From Phenylobacterium sp. (GTDB taxonomy: Bacteria; Pseudomonadota; Alphaproteobacteria; Caulobacterales; Caulobacteraceae): a stretch of DNA of 64,000 bases. A program made the position numbers and the translations under genes. The DNA is taken from positions 62,001-126,000 of the forward strand of contig JADBYZ010000026.1 of assembly GCA_020402745.1 (NCBI GenBank), given 5' to 3'. Shown one piece after another: positions 25,747-34,501 of the stretch (position 1 is its first letter; the number at the start of each line of letters is the position of its first letter). The notes under the pieces are model-generated. The model ran no database searches and had not been told where the DNA came from. It was given only the letters and a program-made list of their open reading frames with translations.

Positions 25747-27198
25747 ATGCCCGTCCTTCCGCGCCGCCCTGCGGCTCTCCTGGGCCTGGCTGCAGGCCTG
25801 ATACTCCTGGGAGGGTGCGCGACCTCGGACGCCGCGTTCACTGCACCCGCCGGGACGCCCTCGCCCGAGGGCTATGGCATGGCCGGTGAGCGGACGCCGC
25901 CCAGGGTCGTCGTCGAGGCCGGCGCCCGATCCCGCACCTGGTGGTCGGCCTTCGGCTCCCCGCAGCTCGATGCGGTCATCCGGCTAGCCCTGGAGAATGC
26001 GCCCGACCTTGCAGAAGCCCGCGCCACCCTTGAACGGCACCAGGCGGAGGCGGAGGCGGCGCAGGCCCTGCTCAAGCCCCAGATCGGTCTCAACGCCCGG
26101 ATCGAGCGGCAGTTATTCAACAGCAAGGGCTTCGGGCTCAGCGGATTTCCCAGTCGCACCTTCAACATCTTCAGCCTCGGAGGCCTGGTCAGCTATGACC
26201 CCGACCTGTTCGGTGTCGGGCGCAGTCGGGCGGGCGAGGCCTCCGCCCTTGCCGACGCCGCGCGTTGGGAAGCCGACGCGGCGGCCCTTTCGCTCTCGGC
26301 AAGCGTGGCGCTGGAAGGGGTCCGGATTGCGAGCCTGAACGCGCAGATTGACTCCGCAGAACAGGTGATCGACGACGACAGGAAGCTTGTCGAGCTTGCG
26401 CGGCGAGCCGAGGGCCTCGGCGGGCTGTCCCGCTCGGGCCGGGTGGAGATCGAAGCCCAGCTCGCCATCGACGAAGCCCAGATGCCCGACCTCTACCGGC
26501 AAAGGGACCAGGCCCGACGTCGCCTGGCCCTCCTGGCGGGAAAGTCCCCGTCGGAATGGACCCCGCCCGACTTCAGGCTGGCGGACCTGGTCCTTCCGGG
26601 CGCCATTCCCGTAGGCCTCCCCTCAGAGCTGCTTCGGGGGCGGCCTGATATCAAGGCCGCGGAGGCCGAGCTGCGCGCGGCGCGGTTCGCCGCCCGGGCG
26701 GAACAGACGGATTCACTTCCGAAACTGCGCCTCACTGGCAACTACGCCCAGACCTCGAACCAGATCGAGGACCTGTTCAGGTCTGACTCCCGCGGCTGGA
26801 ACCTCTCGTCGGGCCTGACCGCACCGATCTACGACGGCGGTCTCGCCCGGGCCAACCGGAGGATGGCGGAGGCCGACCTTCGTGCGGCGGAGGCCCGGTA
26901 TCGCCGGACGGTGCTGGAGGCCTTCTCGCAGGTCGGCGGATTGATGACCTCCCTCGACGCCGGAGAGACCGAGGTGGCTGCCTTCCGGCGGGCGGTGGAC
27001 GCCGCGCAGGCGAACGCCGACATCACCCTGGCCGGAGTGAGGCTGGGCGGCGCCCCGCTCCTCAGGGCCATCGACGCCCGTCGTCAGCTCAGCCTGGCGC
27101 GACGCAGCCTAGCCGAAGCCGAGGCGCGGCGGCTGTCCGACATGATCGGGCTCTTCGCCGCAGCCGGGGCGGACTGGCGAACGGCCGCCGATGACTGA
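25747..27198 (+). CDS. outer-membrane efflux lipoprotein, NodT family
   Basis: TolC-like channel of about 483 residues with a lipoprotein signal (AGLILLGGC, Cys in the lipobox), as in the NodT/OprM group. Two outer-membrane-efflux repeats are visible: WWSAFGSPQLDAVI near the start and DGGLARANRRMAEADLRAAEARY in the second half, with extended helical segments. ATG 25747 begins four bases after the adaptor stop; a GTG at 25729 would overlap it. The gene overlaps the next one by 8 bases. With the HlyD-like adaptor and the DHA2 transporter it forms a complete tripartite drug pump. Confidence 0.92.
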   Translation: MPVLPRRPAALLGLAAGLILLGGCATSDAAFTAPAGTPSPEGYGMAGERTPPRVVVEAGARSRTWWSAFGSPQLDAVIRLALENAPDLAEARATLERHQAEAEAAQALLKPQIGLNARIERQLFNSKGFGLSGFPSRTFNIFSLGGLVSYDPDLFGVGRSRAGEASALADAARWEADAAALSLSASVALEGVRIASLNAQIDSAEQVIDDDRKLVELARRAEGLGGLSRSGRVEIEAQLAIDEAQMPDLYRQRDQARRRLALLAGKSPSEWTPPDFRLADLVLPGAIPVGLPSELLRGRPDIKAAEAELRAARFAARAEQTDSLPKLRLTGNYAQTSNQIEDLFRSDSRGWNLSSGLTAPIYDGGLARANRRMAEADLRAAEARYRRTVLEAFSQVGGLMTSLDAGETEVAAFRRAVDAAQANADITLAGVRLGGAPLLRAIDARRQLSLARRSLAEAEARRLSDMIGLFAAAGADWRTAADD

Positions 27199-28732
27199 TA
27201 CGACCGACTTCCTCGAAAAGGATAAGGCGAACCGCATTCCCATCACTGGCGCCCTGATGCTGGCGACCTTGATGCACACCCTCGACAGCACCATCGCCAA
27301 TGTCGCCCTGCCCAATATGCAGGGCAGCATCTCGGCCTCCCCCGAGCAGCTGACCTGGGTGCTGACCTCCTACATTCTGGCCACGGCGGTCATGACGCCG
27401 CTCTGCGGTTGGCTCGCTATGAAGTTCGGCCGGAAGCGGATGATCGTGCTGTCGATCATCGGTTTCACGGCGGCCTCAATGCTCTGTGGCATCGCCACCA
27501 GCGTGCCGGAGATGGTGCTCTTCCGCACCCTGCAGGGCCTTGCGGGCGCGTCCCTGATGCCCCTTTCGCAGTCTGTCATGCTGGACACCTATCCGCAGGA
27601 ACAGATCCCCAGGGTGATGAGCCTGTGGAGTTCGGCGGTGATCCTGGGACCTATCCTGGGCCCCATTGTCGGAGGCTGGATTACAGAGCATCTCAACTGG
27701 CGGTGGGTCTTCTTCATCAACCTGCCATTGGGCATCATTGCGGTCCTCGGAGTGTCCACCTTCATGGCGGATGACCCGGGGGGGCGACAGCGGCCCTTCG
27801 ATGTCATCGGCTTCTCCGCCCTCACCGCCTTTGTTGTCGGCCTGCAGCTCATGCTGGACCGCGGCCCTGGCCAGGACTGGTGGGAGTCCCCGGAAATCTG
27901 GGCCTGGCTTGCGCTCGCCCTGGCGGGCCTTTGGGTCTTCCTGGTCCAGTCCGCAACGGCGCGGCATCCCTTCTTCCACCGTGACCTCGCGCGGGATGGG
28001 AACTTCGTCGGCACCACGATCTTCAGTTTCTTTGTCGGAGTGCTGCTCTTCTCCACCACCGCCCTCTTGCCGGTCATGATGCAGAACCTGCTCGGCTACT
28101 CCGCCATGCAGACGGGTGAAGCCAGCGTGAGCCGGGGCCTGGGCACCCTGATCTCCTTCCTGATGGTCCCCTTCCTGATCCAGAAACTCGGCGCGAGGCG
28201 GGTGCTCTTCATCGGCACGGTCCTGAGCATCGCCTCCCTCTGGGCGATGGCCGGATTCGACCTGTCGATGACGGACTGGCCCATCGTCGTGAGCGGGTTC
28301 GTTCAGGGCGCCGGCACCGGCTTGCTCTTTGCGCCCCTGAGCACGCTGGCCTACGTGACCCTCAATCCTGCGCACAGGGTGGAGGGGACAATCCTGTCGA
28401 CGATGGCGAGAAGCCTGGGATCGGCCATCGGCATCTCCCTCGTCCAAGCCATGGTCTTGAGGAACAGTGCGCTTGCCCACAGCGAGCTCTCGTCCCGCAT
28501 GGACCCCACCAGTCCCATACTCAATGACGTGATCACCATTCCGGGCGCCCTCACGACTCCTGAGGGCCTTGCTCAGCTCAATGGAGAGGTGACGCGCCAG
28601 GCGATGATGATCGGCTATGTCGACATCTTCAGCTGGATGACGCTCATCACCCTGGCCATGATCCCGCTGATCCTCATCCTGAGGCCGCCGCCCCGGGCGC
28701 CGATGGCGAAAATCGACAGCGCGCCGGACTAG
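27191..28732 (+). CDS. DHA2-family MFS drug exporter (EmrB/QacA type)
   Basis: Inner-membrane proton antiporter of 513 residues with about 14 membrane segments. Segment 1 carries LDSTIANVALP, the DHA2 motif D1, and WVLTSYILATAVMTPLCGWL follows. Motif A (GRKR) lies after segment 2, and motif C is in VILGPILGPIVGGWI. It should export hydrophobic compounds through the adaptor and the outer-membrane factor encoded just upstream. The 8-base overlap shows tight coupling. No regulator gene is attached, so control may be from elsewhere. Confidence 0.93.
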   Translation: MTDTTDFLEKDKANRIPITGALMLATLMHTLDSTIANVALPNMQGSISASPEQLTWVLTSYILATAVMTPLCGWLAMKFGRKRMIVLSIIGFTAASMLCGIATSVPEMVLFRTLQGLAGASLMPLSQSVMLDTYPQEQIPRVMSLWSSAVILGPILGPIVGGWITEHLNWRWVFFINLPLGIIAVLGVSTFMADDPGGRQRPFDVIGFSALTAFVVGLQLMLDRGPGQDWWESPEIWAWLALALAGLWVFLVQSATARHPFFHRDLARDGNFVGTTIFSFFVGVLLFSTTALLPVMMQNLLGYSAMQTGEASVSRGLGTLISFLMVPFLIQKLGARRVLFIGTVLSIASLWAMAGFDLSMTDWPIVVSGFVQGAGTGLLFAPLSTLAYVTLNPAHRVEGTILSTMARSLGSAIGISLVQAMVLRNSALAHSELSSRMDPTSPILNDVITIPGALTTPEGLAQLNGEVTRQAMMIGYVDIFSWMTLITLAMIPLILILRPPPRAPMAKIDSAPD

Positions 28733-28793
28733 CAAATCCCGCGTAAGTCGCCATGATCGAAAAAAAACGCCTGAGGGAGCCCAGGAAAATCAA

Positions 28794-30161
28794 ATGACAG
28801 AAACTGCAACGCCGTCGGCGGACCCCATCGTGCCGCCCGCTACGGCGACCGTTGGCCAGGCGCCCTATTCCGCCGCGTACACGCGCTACGCCATGCTCTT
28901 GCTGCTGGCGATCTACACGATCAACTTCCTCGACCGGTCCATCATCAACATCCTGGCTGAGCCCATCAAGAATGAGCTCAAGCTGGCGGACTGGCAGCTG
29001 GGGCTCATGAGCGGCCTCGCCTTCGCGCTCTTCTACACCATCCTGGGGATTCCCCTGGCCCAGCTCGCCGAAAGGCGGAACCGGCCCATGATCATCGGCG
29101 CCTCCGTGGCGGTCTGGTCCGGATTCACGGCCCTCTCCGGCGCCACGACCAACTTCGTCCAGCTTGTCCTGTGCCGGATCGGCGTGGGAATCGGGGAGGC
29201 GGGATGCACGCCGCCCGCCCACTCCCTGATCGCTGACTACGTGCCCAAGGAGAAGCGGGCCTCGGCATTGGCCTTCTACTCCATGGGCACCCCGCTGGGC
29301 GGCCTTCTGGGTCTGGTCATGGGCGGCCTGATCGCGGATGCGTACGGATGGCGGGTCGCCTTCCTCGTCGCCGGCGTCCCGGGGCTGCTGTTCGCCGCCC
29401 TCTGCTTCTTCACCCTTCGTGAGCCGCGCAAGATCCTCGCGGAACACAGCGCCCGCATCACCTCGGCCCAGGCGACCTTCCGGGAAACCCTGGCCTACCT
29501 GATGAAGAAGAAGACCTTCTGGCTGATCGCCCTGGGCGCGGCCATCAAGGCCTTCATCGGCTATGGACACGCCCCCTTCACCGCCAGCTTCTTCCTTCGG
29601 GTCCATGGTGAGGAGGTCGCCCGCCTGGCCAGCATGTTCGAGCTGAAGTCCGTCGGCTTCATGGGCCTGGCCCTGGGCCTCATGGGGGGAACGGCTGGCA
29701 TGATCTCCGCCTGGCTGGGGGGACAGATCGCTGACCGCTTCGCCAAGACAGACCTGCGCGGCTATGTCGTCGTTCCGGCTATCGCCTCCCTGATCGCCGT
29801 GCCGGTCTACATCATTGCAGTCAGCGTGCCCTCGGCTTCCGTGGCCCTCTGGATCCTCGTGATCAACGGTCTGCTGGGTTCGCTCTGGTACGGACCGGTG
29901 TATGCGATCGGCCAGTCCATCGTGCCCGCGCACATGCGGGCGACCACCTCCGCCATCCTCCTGTTCGTCATCAACCTGATCGGCCTGGGACTTGGCCCGA
30001 CCGTCGTCGGGATCATCTCGGACGTGATGGCGAACGGCGTGGGCCTCGGTTCGGCCCAGGGCGTGCGCTGGGCCCTGATGATCTCCACCTGCTTCGGCAT
30101 CCTGGCCTTCCTCCTCTTCTGGATGGCTCGGAAGACGATCCGGGAAGAGATGGAGTCCTGA
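28794..30161 (+). CDS. MFS transporter (spinster-like / organic anion type)
   Basis: Transporter of 455 residues with twelve predicted segments. LLLLAIYTINFLDRSIINIL is the typical first segment of the spinster-like MFS group common in Caulobacterales and sphingomonads. Motif A appears as AERRNR after segment 2 and GIGVGIGEAGCTPPAHSLIADY matches segments 4-5. These proteins are often near catabolic genes and take up or export organic acids or lipids; the substrate is unknown. It lies 61 bases after the DHA2 gene but may have its own promoter. A perfect hairpin follows the stop. Confidence 0.9.
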   Translation: MTETATPSADPIVPPATATVGQAPYSAAYTRYAMLLLLAIYTINFLDRSIINILAEPIKNELKLADWQLGLMSGLAFALFYTILGIPLAQLAERRNRPMIIGASVAVWSGFTALSGATTNFVQLVLCRIGVGIGEAGCTPPAHSLIADYVPKEKRASALAFYSMGTPLGGLLGLVMGGLIADAYGWRVAFLVAGVPGLLFAALCFFTLREPRKILAEHSARITSAQATFRETLAYLMKKKTFWLIALGAAIKAFIGYGHAPFTASFFLRVHGEEVARLASMFELKSVGFMGLALGLMGGTAGMISAWLGGQIADRFAKTDLRGYVVVPAIASLIAVPVYIIAVSVPSASVALWILVINGLLGSLWYGPVYAIGQSIVPAHMRATTSAILLFVINLIGLGLGPTVVGIISDVMANGVGLGSAQGVRWALMISTCFGILAFLLFWMARKTIREEMES

Positions 30162-30169
30162 GACAGGAC

Positions 30170-30201
30170 GCCCTGGCGGGGGTTCAGATCTCCGCCAGGG
30201 C
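30170..30201. terminator. strong bidirectional hairpin
   Basis: A perfect 10-bp stem (GCCCTGGCGG / CCGCCAGGGC) with a 12-base loop spans the junction of the convergent MFS and kinase genes; its right arm is inside the kinase 3' end. No T-run follows. Position and stem stability support termination in both directions. Confidence 0.6.
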
Positions 30202-31005
30202 CCCGTCGAGGGAGAGGCGTTCGGCGATGGCCATCATGGCCTCGCCAATGGGCGTCCCGTGGAACCACCCCGCGTACTGAGCAGCGACGCAGAGGCCCCA
30301 GCCTGTCAGCCTTGGCGACGTGAGCCCGCCAAGGGCTGCGACCGGCGCGATCCGGGCAGCGACCAGATCCGGGAGAGCCACCGCATCCGGGGCGCCCGCC
30401 CAAAAGAGCATGATCGCATAGTCGCAGGCGGGGTCGCCCGTAAGGCCCTTGGGGTCGATGGCCAGCCAGCCCCGCACCCCGCCGTCCAGCAGGTTGCCGT
30501 GGTGAAGGTCACCGTGGAGGGGCGCCTCCGCCGTCGTGGTGGCGACCAGGCGTTCCAGGACTCCGGCGGCCTCGGCGTAGACCCCGACTCCGCCCACATG
30601 GGCCGCCGCCTGGGGCAGGATCGAGAACCAGGTCGCCAGCGGAATCGGGGCCACCGGAAAGGGGCCTGGAGCCGCCTGGAGCTTCGCGACCCCCTTGCAA
30701 AGGATGCGGTAGGCGGCCTCCTCACCCTGCATCCGGGCGATATCGGCGAGGCGGCTTGGACCTGCGGCGCGCTCCAGCAGGACGGCATCGGCTTCGCGTT
30801 CGAGCACCTTTACGGCCGACCGTCCGCCATAACCCGAGAGGAAGGCCGAGCCGTGGATTTCCTGTTCGGCCATGGCCGCCTTCAGGATCAGGGACTGCCC
30901 CTCCCGACGGACAGGCAGCAGCCGGCTCCAGTTGCTGGCGAAAGGCGCGCCATCCGGCGCCAGACGCCAGCGGTCCACCCAGGGCTGGAAGTCGGCGAGG
31001 CTCAT
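30184..31005 (-). CDS. aminoglycoside / hydroxyurea kinase-like protein (APH(6) family)
   Basis: Protein-kinase-fold phosphotransferase of 273 residues related to streptomycin 6-kinases. The catalytic loop is LHGDLHHGNLLDG, and the metal-binding Asp is in AIDPKGLTGDPACD. The N-terminus (WSRLLPVRREGQSLILKAA) has the ATP-binding Lys. Chromosomal homologues are widespread and often not resistance genes, so phosphorylation of streptomycin is only one possibility. It lies between the MFS transporter (convergent) and the desaturase unit (divergent). Confidence 0.85.
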   Translation of the reverse strand: MSLADFQPWVDRWRLAPDGAPFASNWSRLLPVRREGQSLILKAAMAEQEIHGSAFLSGYGGRSAVKVLEREADAVLLERAAGPSRLADIARMQGEEAAYRILCKGVAKLQAAPGPFPVAPIPLATWFSILPQAAAHVGGVGVYAEAAGVLERLVATTTAEAPLHGDLHHGNLLDGGVRGWLAIDPKGLTGDPACDYAIMLFWAGAPDAVALPDLVAARIAPVAALGGLTSPRLTGWGLCVAAQYAGWFHGTPIGEAMMAIAERLSLDGALAEI

Positions 31006-31107
31006 AGTCTTTGATGACCCGGGGGCGTCGGGGACTCAAGCCTGATCAAAAGTTGACGCACCCGTCATTTTCGCTTTCCATACCGAAAGTTGAAAAGAGG
31101 ACACACC

Positions 31108-31302
31108 GTGAGCCGTCTCCTGCCCCTGATCTTCCAGAACCTCACGTTTCTGTTCGGGATCGGCTTCCTGGCGCCCCTGATCGCCCAGGTCCTTGAGCGA
31201 ACCGTGCCTTCGATCGCCACCACGCCCTGGCCACTTGCGGTCGGACTGTTGGTCGGAGGGGGATGGGGCGCCGTCGCCCAGAAGACGGGGCGCTGGGTAT
31301 GA
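31108..31302 (+). CDS. small two-segment membrane protein coupled to the desaturase
   Basis: Protein of 64 residues with two hydrophobic stretches (LIFQNLTFLFGIGFLAPLIA and PLAVGLLVGGGWG). The start is GTG 31108, preceded by AAGAGG; a TTG at 31090 is less likely. Its stop overlaps the next start (ATGA at 31299-31302), so the two proteins are made together. I do not recognise the family. A stabilising or electron-transfer-docking subunit of the neighbouring enzyme is a possible role, from context only. Confidence 0.65.
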   Translation: MSRLLPLIFQNLTFLFGIGFLAPLIAQVLERTVPSIATTPWPLAVGLLVGGGWGAVAQKTGRWV

Positions 31303-32186
31303 CCGACATCTCCGTCGAAGCCCTCCGCGCCCTACCCGCCCAGGAACTCAACCGGCTGGAGACGGAAACGGCGGCCCGGTTCATGGGCGGCCTGCCCTGG
31401 GGATCAGTCCTCTGGGGGCTCGGGAACCTCGCGGTCTGGCTGTCGCTCTGGCCCCTGACCCTGTCCGGCCTGATGCCCCTCTGGGTGGCCTTTCCCATCG
31501 CCACCCTGAATGTCGCCCTCTGCTACCTGCCCTCGCATGAGGCCCAGCACCGGATCATCGCCCGGGAGGGCGAGCCCCTCTTCTGGCTGAACGAGCTGGT
31601 GGGCCACCTGTCGCCCCTACCCATGCTGCTGCCCTATGGCGTCGCGCGCCTGACCCATTACGAGCACCACCTTCACGCCAACCATCCCGACCTGGACCCC
31701 GACATCCACACCAAGGCGCCGAACGCCTGGCGACACCTCCTGAACACCATCGCCCACCGCCAGCCGGGGTCGGCGACGGGCGGCAACTATGGCAAGGCCC
31801 TGGCGCGGATCGGCACGGACGAAGCCCGCCGGGCGGGTCTGATCGCGGCCCTCTACACCCTGGCCTACCACGCCATCCTGTTCGGCATGGCCTGGTCCGG
31901 GTTCGCCATCGAGGCGGCCCTGATCTGGTGGCTGCCGCGGATCCTGGGGACCACCTACATCCAGTTCTACCTGAGCTGGGCGCCGCACCATCCGGCGCAG
32001 GAGATGGGTCGCTACCGCGACACCCGCGCCTTCCGCAGCCGGCTGGGCAATCTGATGTCCTCAGGCATGCAGTTCCACATCCTGCACCACCTCTATCCGC
32101 GCATACCGCTCCTGCGGCACGCCAAGGCCTACGAGGCTCTGCGGCCCTTCCTCGCCGCGCGGGACTGCCGGCTGGACGGTCTCTAG
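31299..32186 (+). CDS. membrane fatty-acid desaturase / hydroxylase family protein
   Basis: Integral membrane di-iron enzyme of 295 residues. The three histidine boxes are HEAQH (about residue 85), HYEHHLHANH (about 121-130) and HILHHLYPRIP near the C-terminus. Four hydrophobic segments separate them. This fits the fatty-acid desaturase / carotenoid hydroxylase superfamily; which reaction it performs cannot be told. The start is ATG 31299 in the overlap with the small membrane gene, rather than upstream in the same frame. The stop overlaps the convergent acyl-CoA dehydrogenase gene by 4 bases. Confidence 0.88.
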   Translation: MTDISVEALRALPAQELNRLETETAARFMGGLPWGSVLWGLGNLAVWLSLWPLTLSGLMPLWVAFPIATLNVALCYLPSHEAQHRIIAREGEPLFWLNELVGHLSPLPMLLPYGVARLTHYEHHLHANHPDLDPDIHTKAPNAWRHLLNTIAHRQPGSATGGNYGKALARIGTDEARRAGLIAALYTLAYHAILFGMAWSGFAIEAALIWWLPRILGTTYIQFYLSWAPHHPAQEMGRYRDTRAFRSRLGNLMSSGMQFHILHHLYPRIPLLRHAKAYEALRPFLAARDCRLDGL

Positions 32187-32935
32187 AGGCTCCGGGCCAG
32201 GGTGGCGGCGTCATCCCGCCGCGAAAGGGCCCATTCGCCCAGGCGACGGGCCCACCTGGACTCTCCCCCATGCGACAGGCGCAGGCGGTGCAGAGCGCCC
32301 GTATAGCGGTGCAGGGCGTGCTCGGCGCTGACACCGATGGCGCCATGGACGGCGTGGGCGACGCCGGAACAGACGAGAGCCGCCTCGCCGCAGCGCAGCT
32401 TGGCGACCGCCGCGGCGGGCCCCGAGACGTCGAGCGGCGCGCCGATCAGGGCCGTCTCCGCCGCCATCCGGGCCGCCATGACCTCCTCGGCCATCACCGC
32501 GATCTGGTGCTGGATCGCCTGGAACTTGCTGATCTCGCGGCCGAACTGCCGGCGGGTGGAGGCGTGGTCCAGGGTCATCGACTGGAGGGCGTCGATCAGC
32601 CCGGCCATGACCGCCGCGTCCGCGGCCGCGCAGAGGGCGCGGGCCGTCTCGGCCGAAACGCCGCCAGCCGCCAGCACGGGGGCTGCATCGGCGCAGTCCA
32701 GGGCCTCAGGATCGGCAAGGCGCGCCAGCAGGGTCTGGACGATGGCCGGCGGCGCGGCCCTGCGCCCGGCCTCGAAGGCCAGGGGAAAGAGGCCGGAGAG
32801 GTCCAGCCCCGCCCCGCCCTCGGCCTCGGGCCTCAGGACGTCGAGGAAGCCGGAGGCGGAGAGCTCGGGCCAGGGGTCGGAGCCCAGGCCATCCAGGAGC
32901 TTGCGGAAGGAGTCGAGGAACAGGTCGCCGCTCAT
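32183..32935 (-). CDS. acyl-CoA dehydrogenase-like subunit lacking the middle domain
   Basis: Protein of 250 residues, far shorter than the usual 380. An N-terminal helical part is followed directly by the C-terminal helical domain with the family motif RRQFGREISKFQAIQHQIA (about 158-176); the beta-barrel middle domain is missing. HGAIGVSAEH is retained near the end. Such short members form heteromeric alpha2beta2 acyl-CoA dehydrogenases with a full-length partner, as in actinobacterial sterol side-chain degradation. The partner is plausibly the gene four bases upstream. Confidence 0.85.
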   Translation of the reverse strand: MSGDLFLDSFRKLLDGLGSDPWPELSASGFLDVLRPEAEGGAGLDLSGLFPLAFEAGRRAAPPAIVQTLLARLADPEALDCADAAPVLAAGGVSAETARALCAAADAAVMAGLIDALQSMTLDHASTRRQFGREISKFQAIQHQIAVMAEEVMAARMAAETALIGAPLDVSGPAAAVAKLRCGEAALVCSGVAHAVHGAIGVSAEHALHRYTGALHRLRLSHGGESRWARRLGEWALSRRDDAATLARSL

Positions 32936-32939
32936 GATC

Positions 32940-34088
32940 TCACCTCAGTCCAAGCCCGCGGGCGATGATGCCGCGCAGAATCTCGCGCGTGCCGCCGCGC
33001 AGGGAGAAGGTCGGGCTCATGCCCGCCAGGTAGTCGAGAGTGGCCAAGAGCGGGGCCGGGACCGGCCCTTCCACCGAGGCCAGGTGATCGGTGATGAGGG
33101 CGGGGATCGACTGCTCGAAGCTTGCGCCCAGGTCCTTGACCATGGAGGCCTCGACCACGGGGCTCTCGCCCCGGGCCAGCTGGCCGGTCACCGCCAGGGA
33201 CATGTTCCGCAGGGTCGCCAGCTGCGCCAGCATCCGCCCCGCCAGCTCGGTTTCGGACCCCGTAGGTCCGCCTCGCGAGCGGATGAAGTCCATCCATTCA
33301 TCGATCAGGACGGTGGACGAGTAGAGACGCTCGGGCCCGCTGCGCTCGAAGGCCAGCTCGGCGTTTACCTGGGACCAGCCCTGCCCCTCCTGGCCGATCA
33401 GGGCGTCCTCCGGCAGGTCGACATCCTCGAAGAAGACCTCCGAGAAGTGCTCGTCCCCCGCCAGGTCGCGGATGGGCCGGGCGGTGACCCCGGGGGTCTT
33501 CAGGTCGATCAGCAGCTGGGAGAGGCCCGCCTGCCGGTCGTCCGGCCCGCCGCTGGTCCGGACGAGGGCGACCATGTAGTGGGCCTTGTGGCCGTAGGTG
33601 GTCCAGATCTTGGAGCCGTTCAGCCGCCAGCCCGTGGCGGTGCGCTCGGCCCGGGTCCGGACGCTGGCAAGGTCGGAGCCGGAGTTGGGCTCGCTCATGC
33701 CGATGCAGAAGAAGGCCTCGCCCCGGCAGATGCGCGGGACGATGTCCCGACGCTGGGCCTCAGTCCCATAGCGCAGGAGCAGGGGCGCGCTCTGTCGCTC
33801 GGCGATCCAGTGGGCCGCCACGGGGGCGCCCGCCGCCAGAAGCTCCTCGATCAGCACGAACCGGGCGAAGGGGCTGCGGCCGCCGCCGCCGAACTCTACC
33901 GGCAGGGTCAGGCCCACCCAGCCGCGGGCGGCGAGGTCGCGGGAGAAGTCGGCGTCGAAACCCATCCAGGTCCGCGCGCGCAGAGCGCCGGGAACCCCGG
34001 CGAGGCGCTCGGCCAGGAAGGCCCGGACCTCGGCGCGGAGGGCTTCGTCCTCAGGGCCGATGGCGGCCGGAACGAGGGGAGCAAGCAC
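32940..34088 (-). CDS. acyl-CoA dehydrogenase, full-length subunit
   Basis: FAD enzyme of 382 residues catalysing alpha,beta-dehydrogenation of an acyl-CoA. Conserved blocks are GWVGLTLPVEFGGGG, the FAD/substrate segment FFCIGMSEPNSGSDLAS, GWRLNGSKIWTTYGHKA and the C-terminal SLRGGTREILRGIIARGLG. Four bases separate it from the short acyl-CoA dehydrogenase gene, supporting a heteromeric enzyme acting on bulky (steroid or terpenoid-like) acyl-CoAs. This substrate idea is an inference from known paired enzymes. The GFA-family gene lies 14 bases upstream on the same strand. Confidence 0.92.
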   Translation of the reverse strand: MLAPLVPAAIGPEDEALRAEVRAFLAERLAGVPGALRARTWMGFDADFSRDLAARGWVGLTLPVEFGGGGRSPFARFVLIEELLAAGAPVAAHWIAERQSAPLLLRYGTEAQRRDIVPRICRGEAFFCIGMSEPNSGSDLASVRTRAERTATGWRLNGSKIWTTYGHKAHYMVALVRTSGGPDDRQAGLSQLLIDLKTPGVTARPIRDLAGDEHFSEVFFEDVDLPEDALIGQEGQGWSQVNAELAFERSGPERLYSSTVLIDEWMDFIRSRGGPTGSETELAGRMLAQLATLRNMSLAVTGQLARGESPVVEASMVKDLGASFEQSIPALITDHLASVEGPVPAPLLATLDYLAGMSPTFSLRGGTREILRGIIARGLGLR

Positions 34089-34102
34089 GGCGGATCTCCG
34101 GG

Positions 34103-34501
34103 TCAGGCCGAGGGTGGGTTGGTCTCAAAGCCGGGGGCGGCCAGGAGAGTCTTCGACCAGGACCGGGCGCTGCGGGTCCAGACCTGGAGGGCGGGACTCA
34201 CGTCCTCCTGGCTCTCCAGGGCGCCGACCTTGACTGCGACCATGCCGTTGCCGAGGCGCGAAGCCAGGGGAGAGCCGCACTTCGGGCAGAAGCAGCGCTC
34301 GACGGACCCGCCGCTCTCGCCCTGGTCGGCGTAGACAGCGTAGCCGCCCGTCAGCCGGAAGGCGGCGCCCGGGACGATGGCGTTGACCGAGAAGGCCGAG
34401 CCGCTGGTCTTCTGGCAGTGGGTGCAGTGGCAGGCGACGGTCACGACGGGGGCGGCGTCACACTCGAAGGCGACGTCACCGCAGAGGCAGTTTCCACGCA
34501 T
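34103..34501 (-). CDS. GFA / CENP-V family zinc protein
   Basis: Protein of 132 residues with the complete zinc pattern of the glutathione-dependent formaldehyde-activating fold: CLCG (residues 5-8), CHCTHC (about 24-29) and CPKCG (about 72-76). Most family members are not proven Gfa enzymes and their substrates are unknown. It is the first gene of a leftward trio with the two acyl-CoA dehydrogenase genes, 14 bases away. Confidence 0.9.
   Translation of the reverse strand: MRGNCLCGDVAFECDAAPVVTVACHCTHCQKTSGSAFSVNAIVPGAAFRLTGGYAVYADQGESGGSVERCFCPKCGSPLASRLGNGMVAVKVGALESQEDVSPALQVWTRSARSWSKTLLAAPGFETNPPSA

Noticed and set aside
32337-34334. 665-codon rightward open frame
   Set aside because: It lies opposite the two acyl-CoA dehydrogenase genes and the GFA gene, all with clear family motifs. 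Its own translation is Ala/Gly/Arg-rich without motifs.
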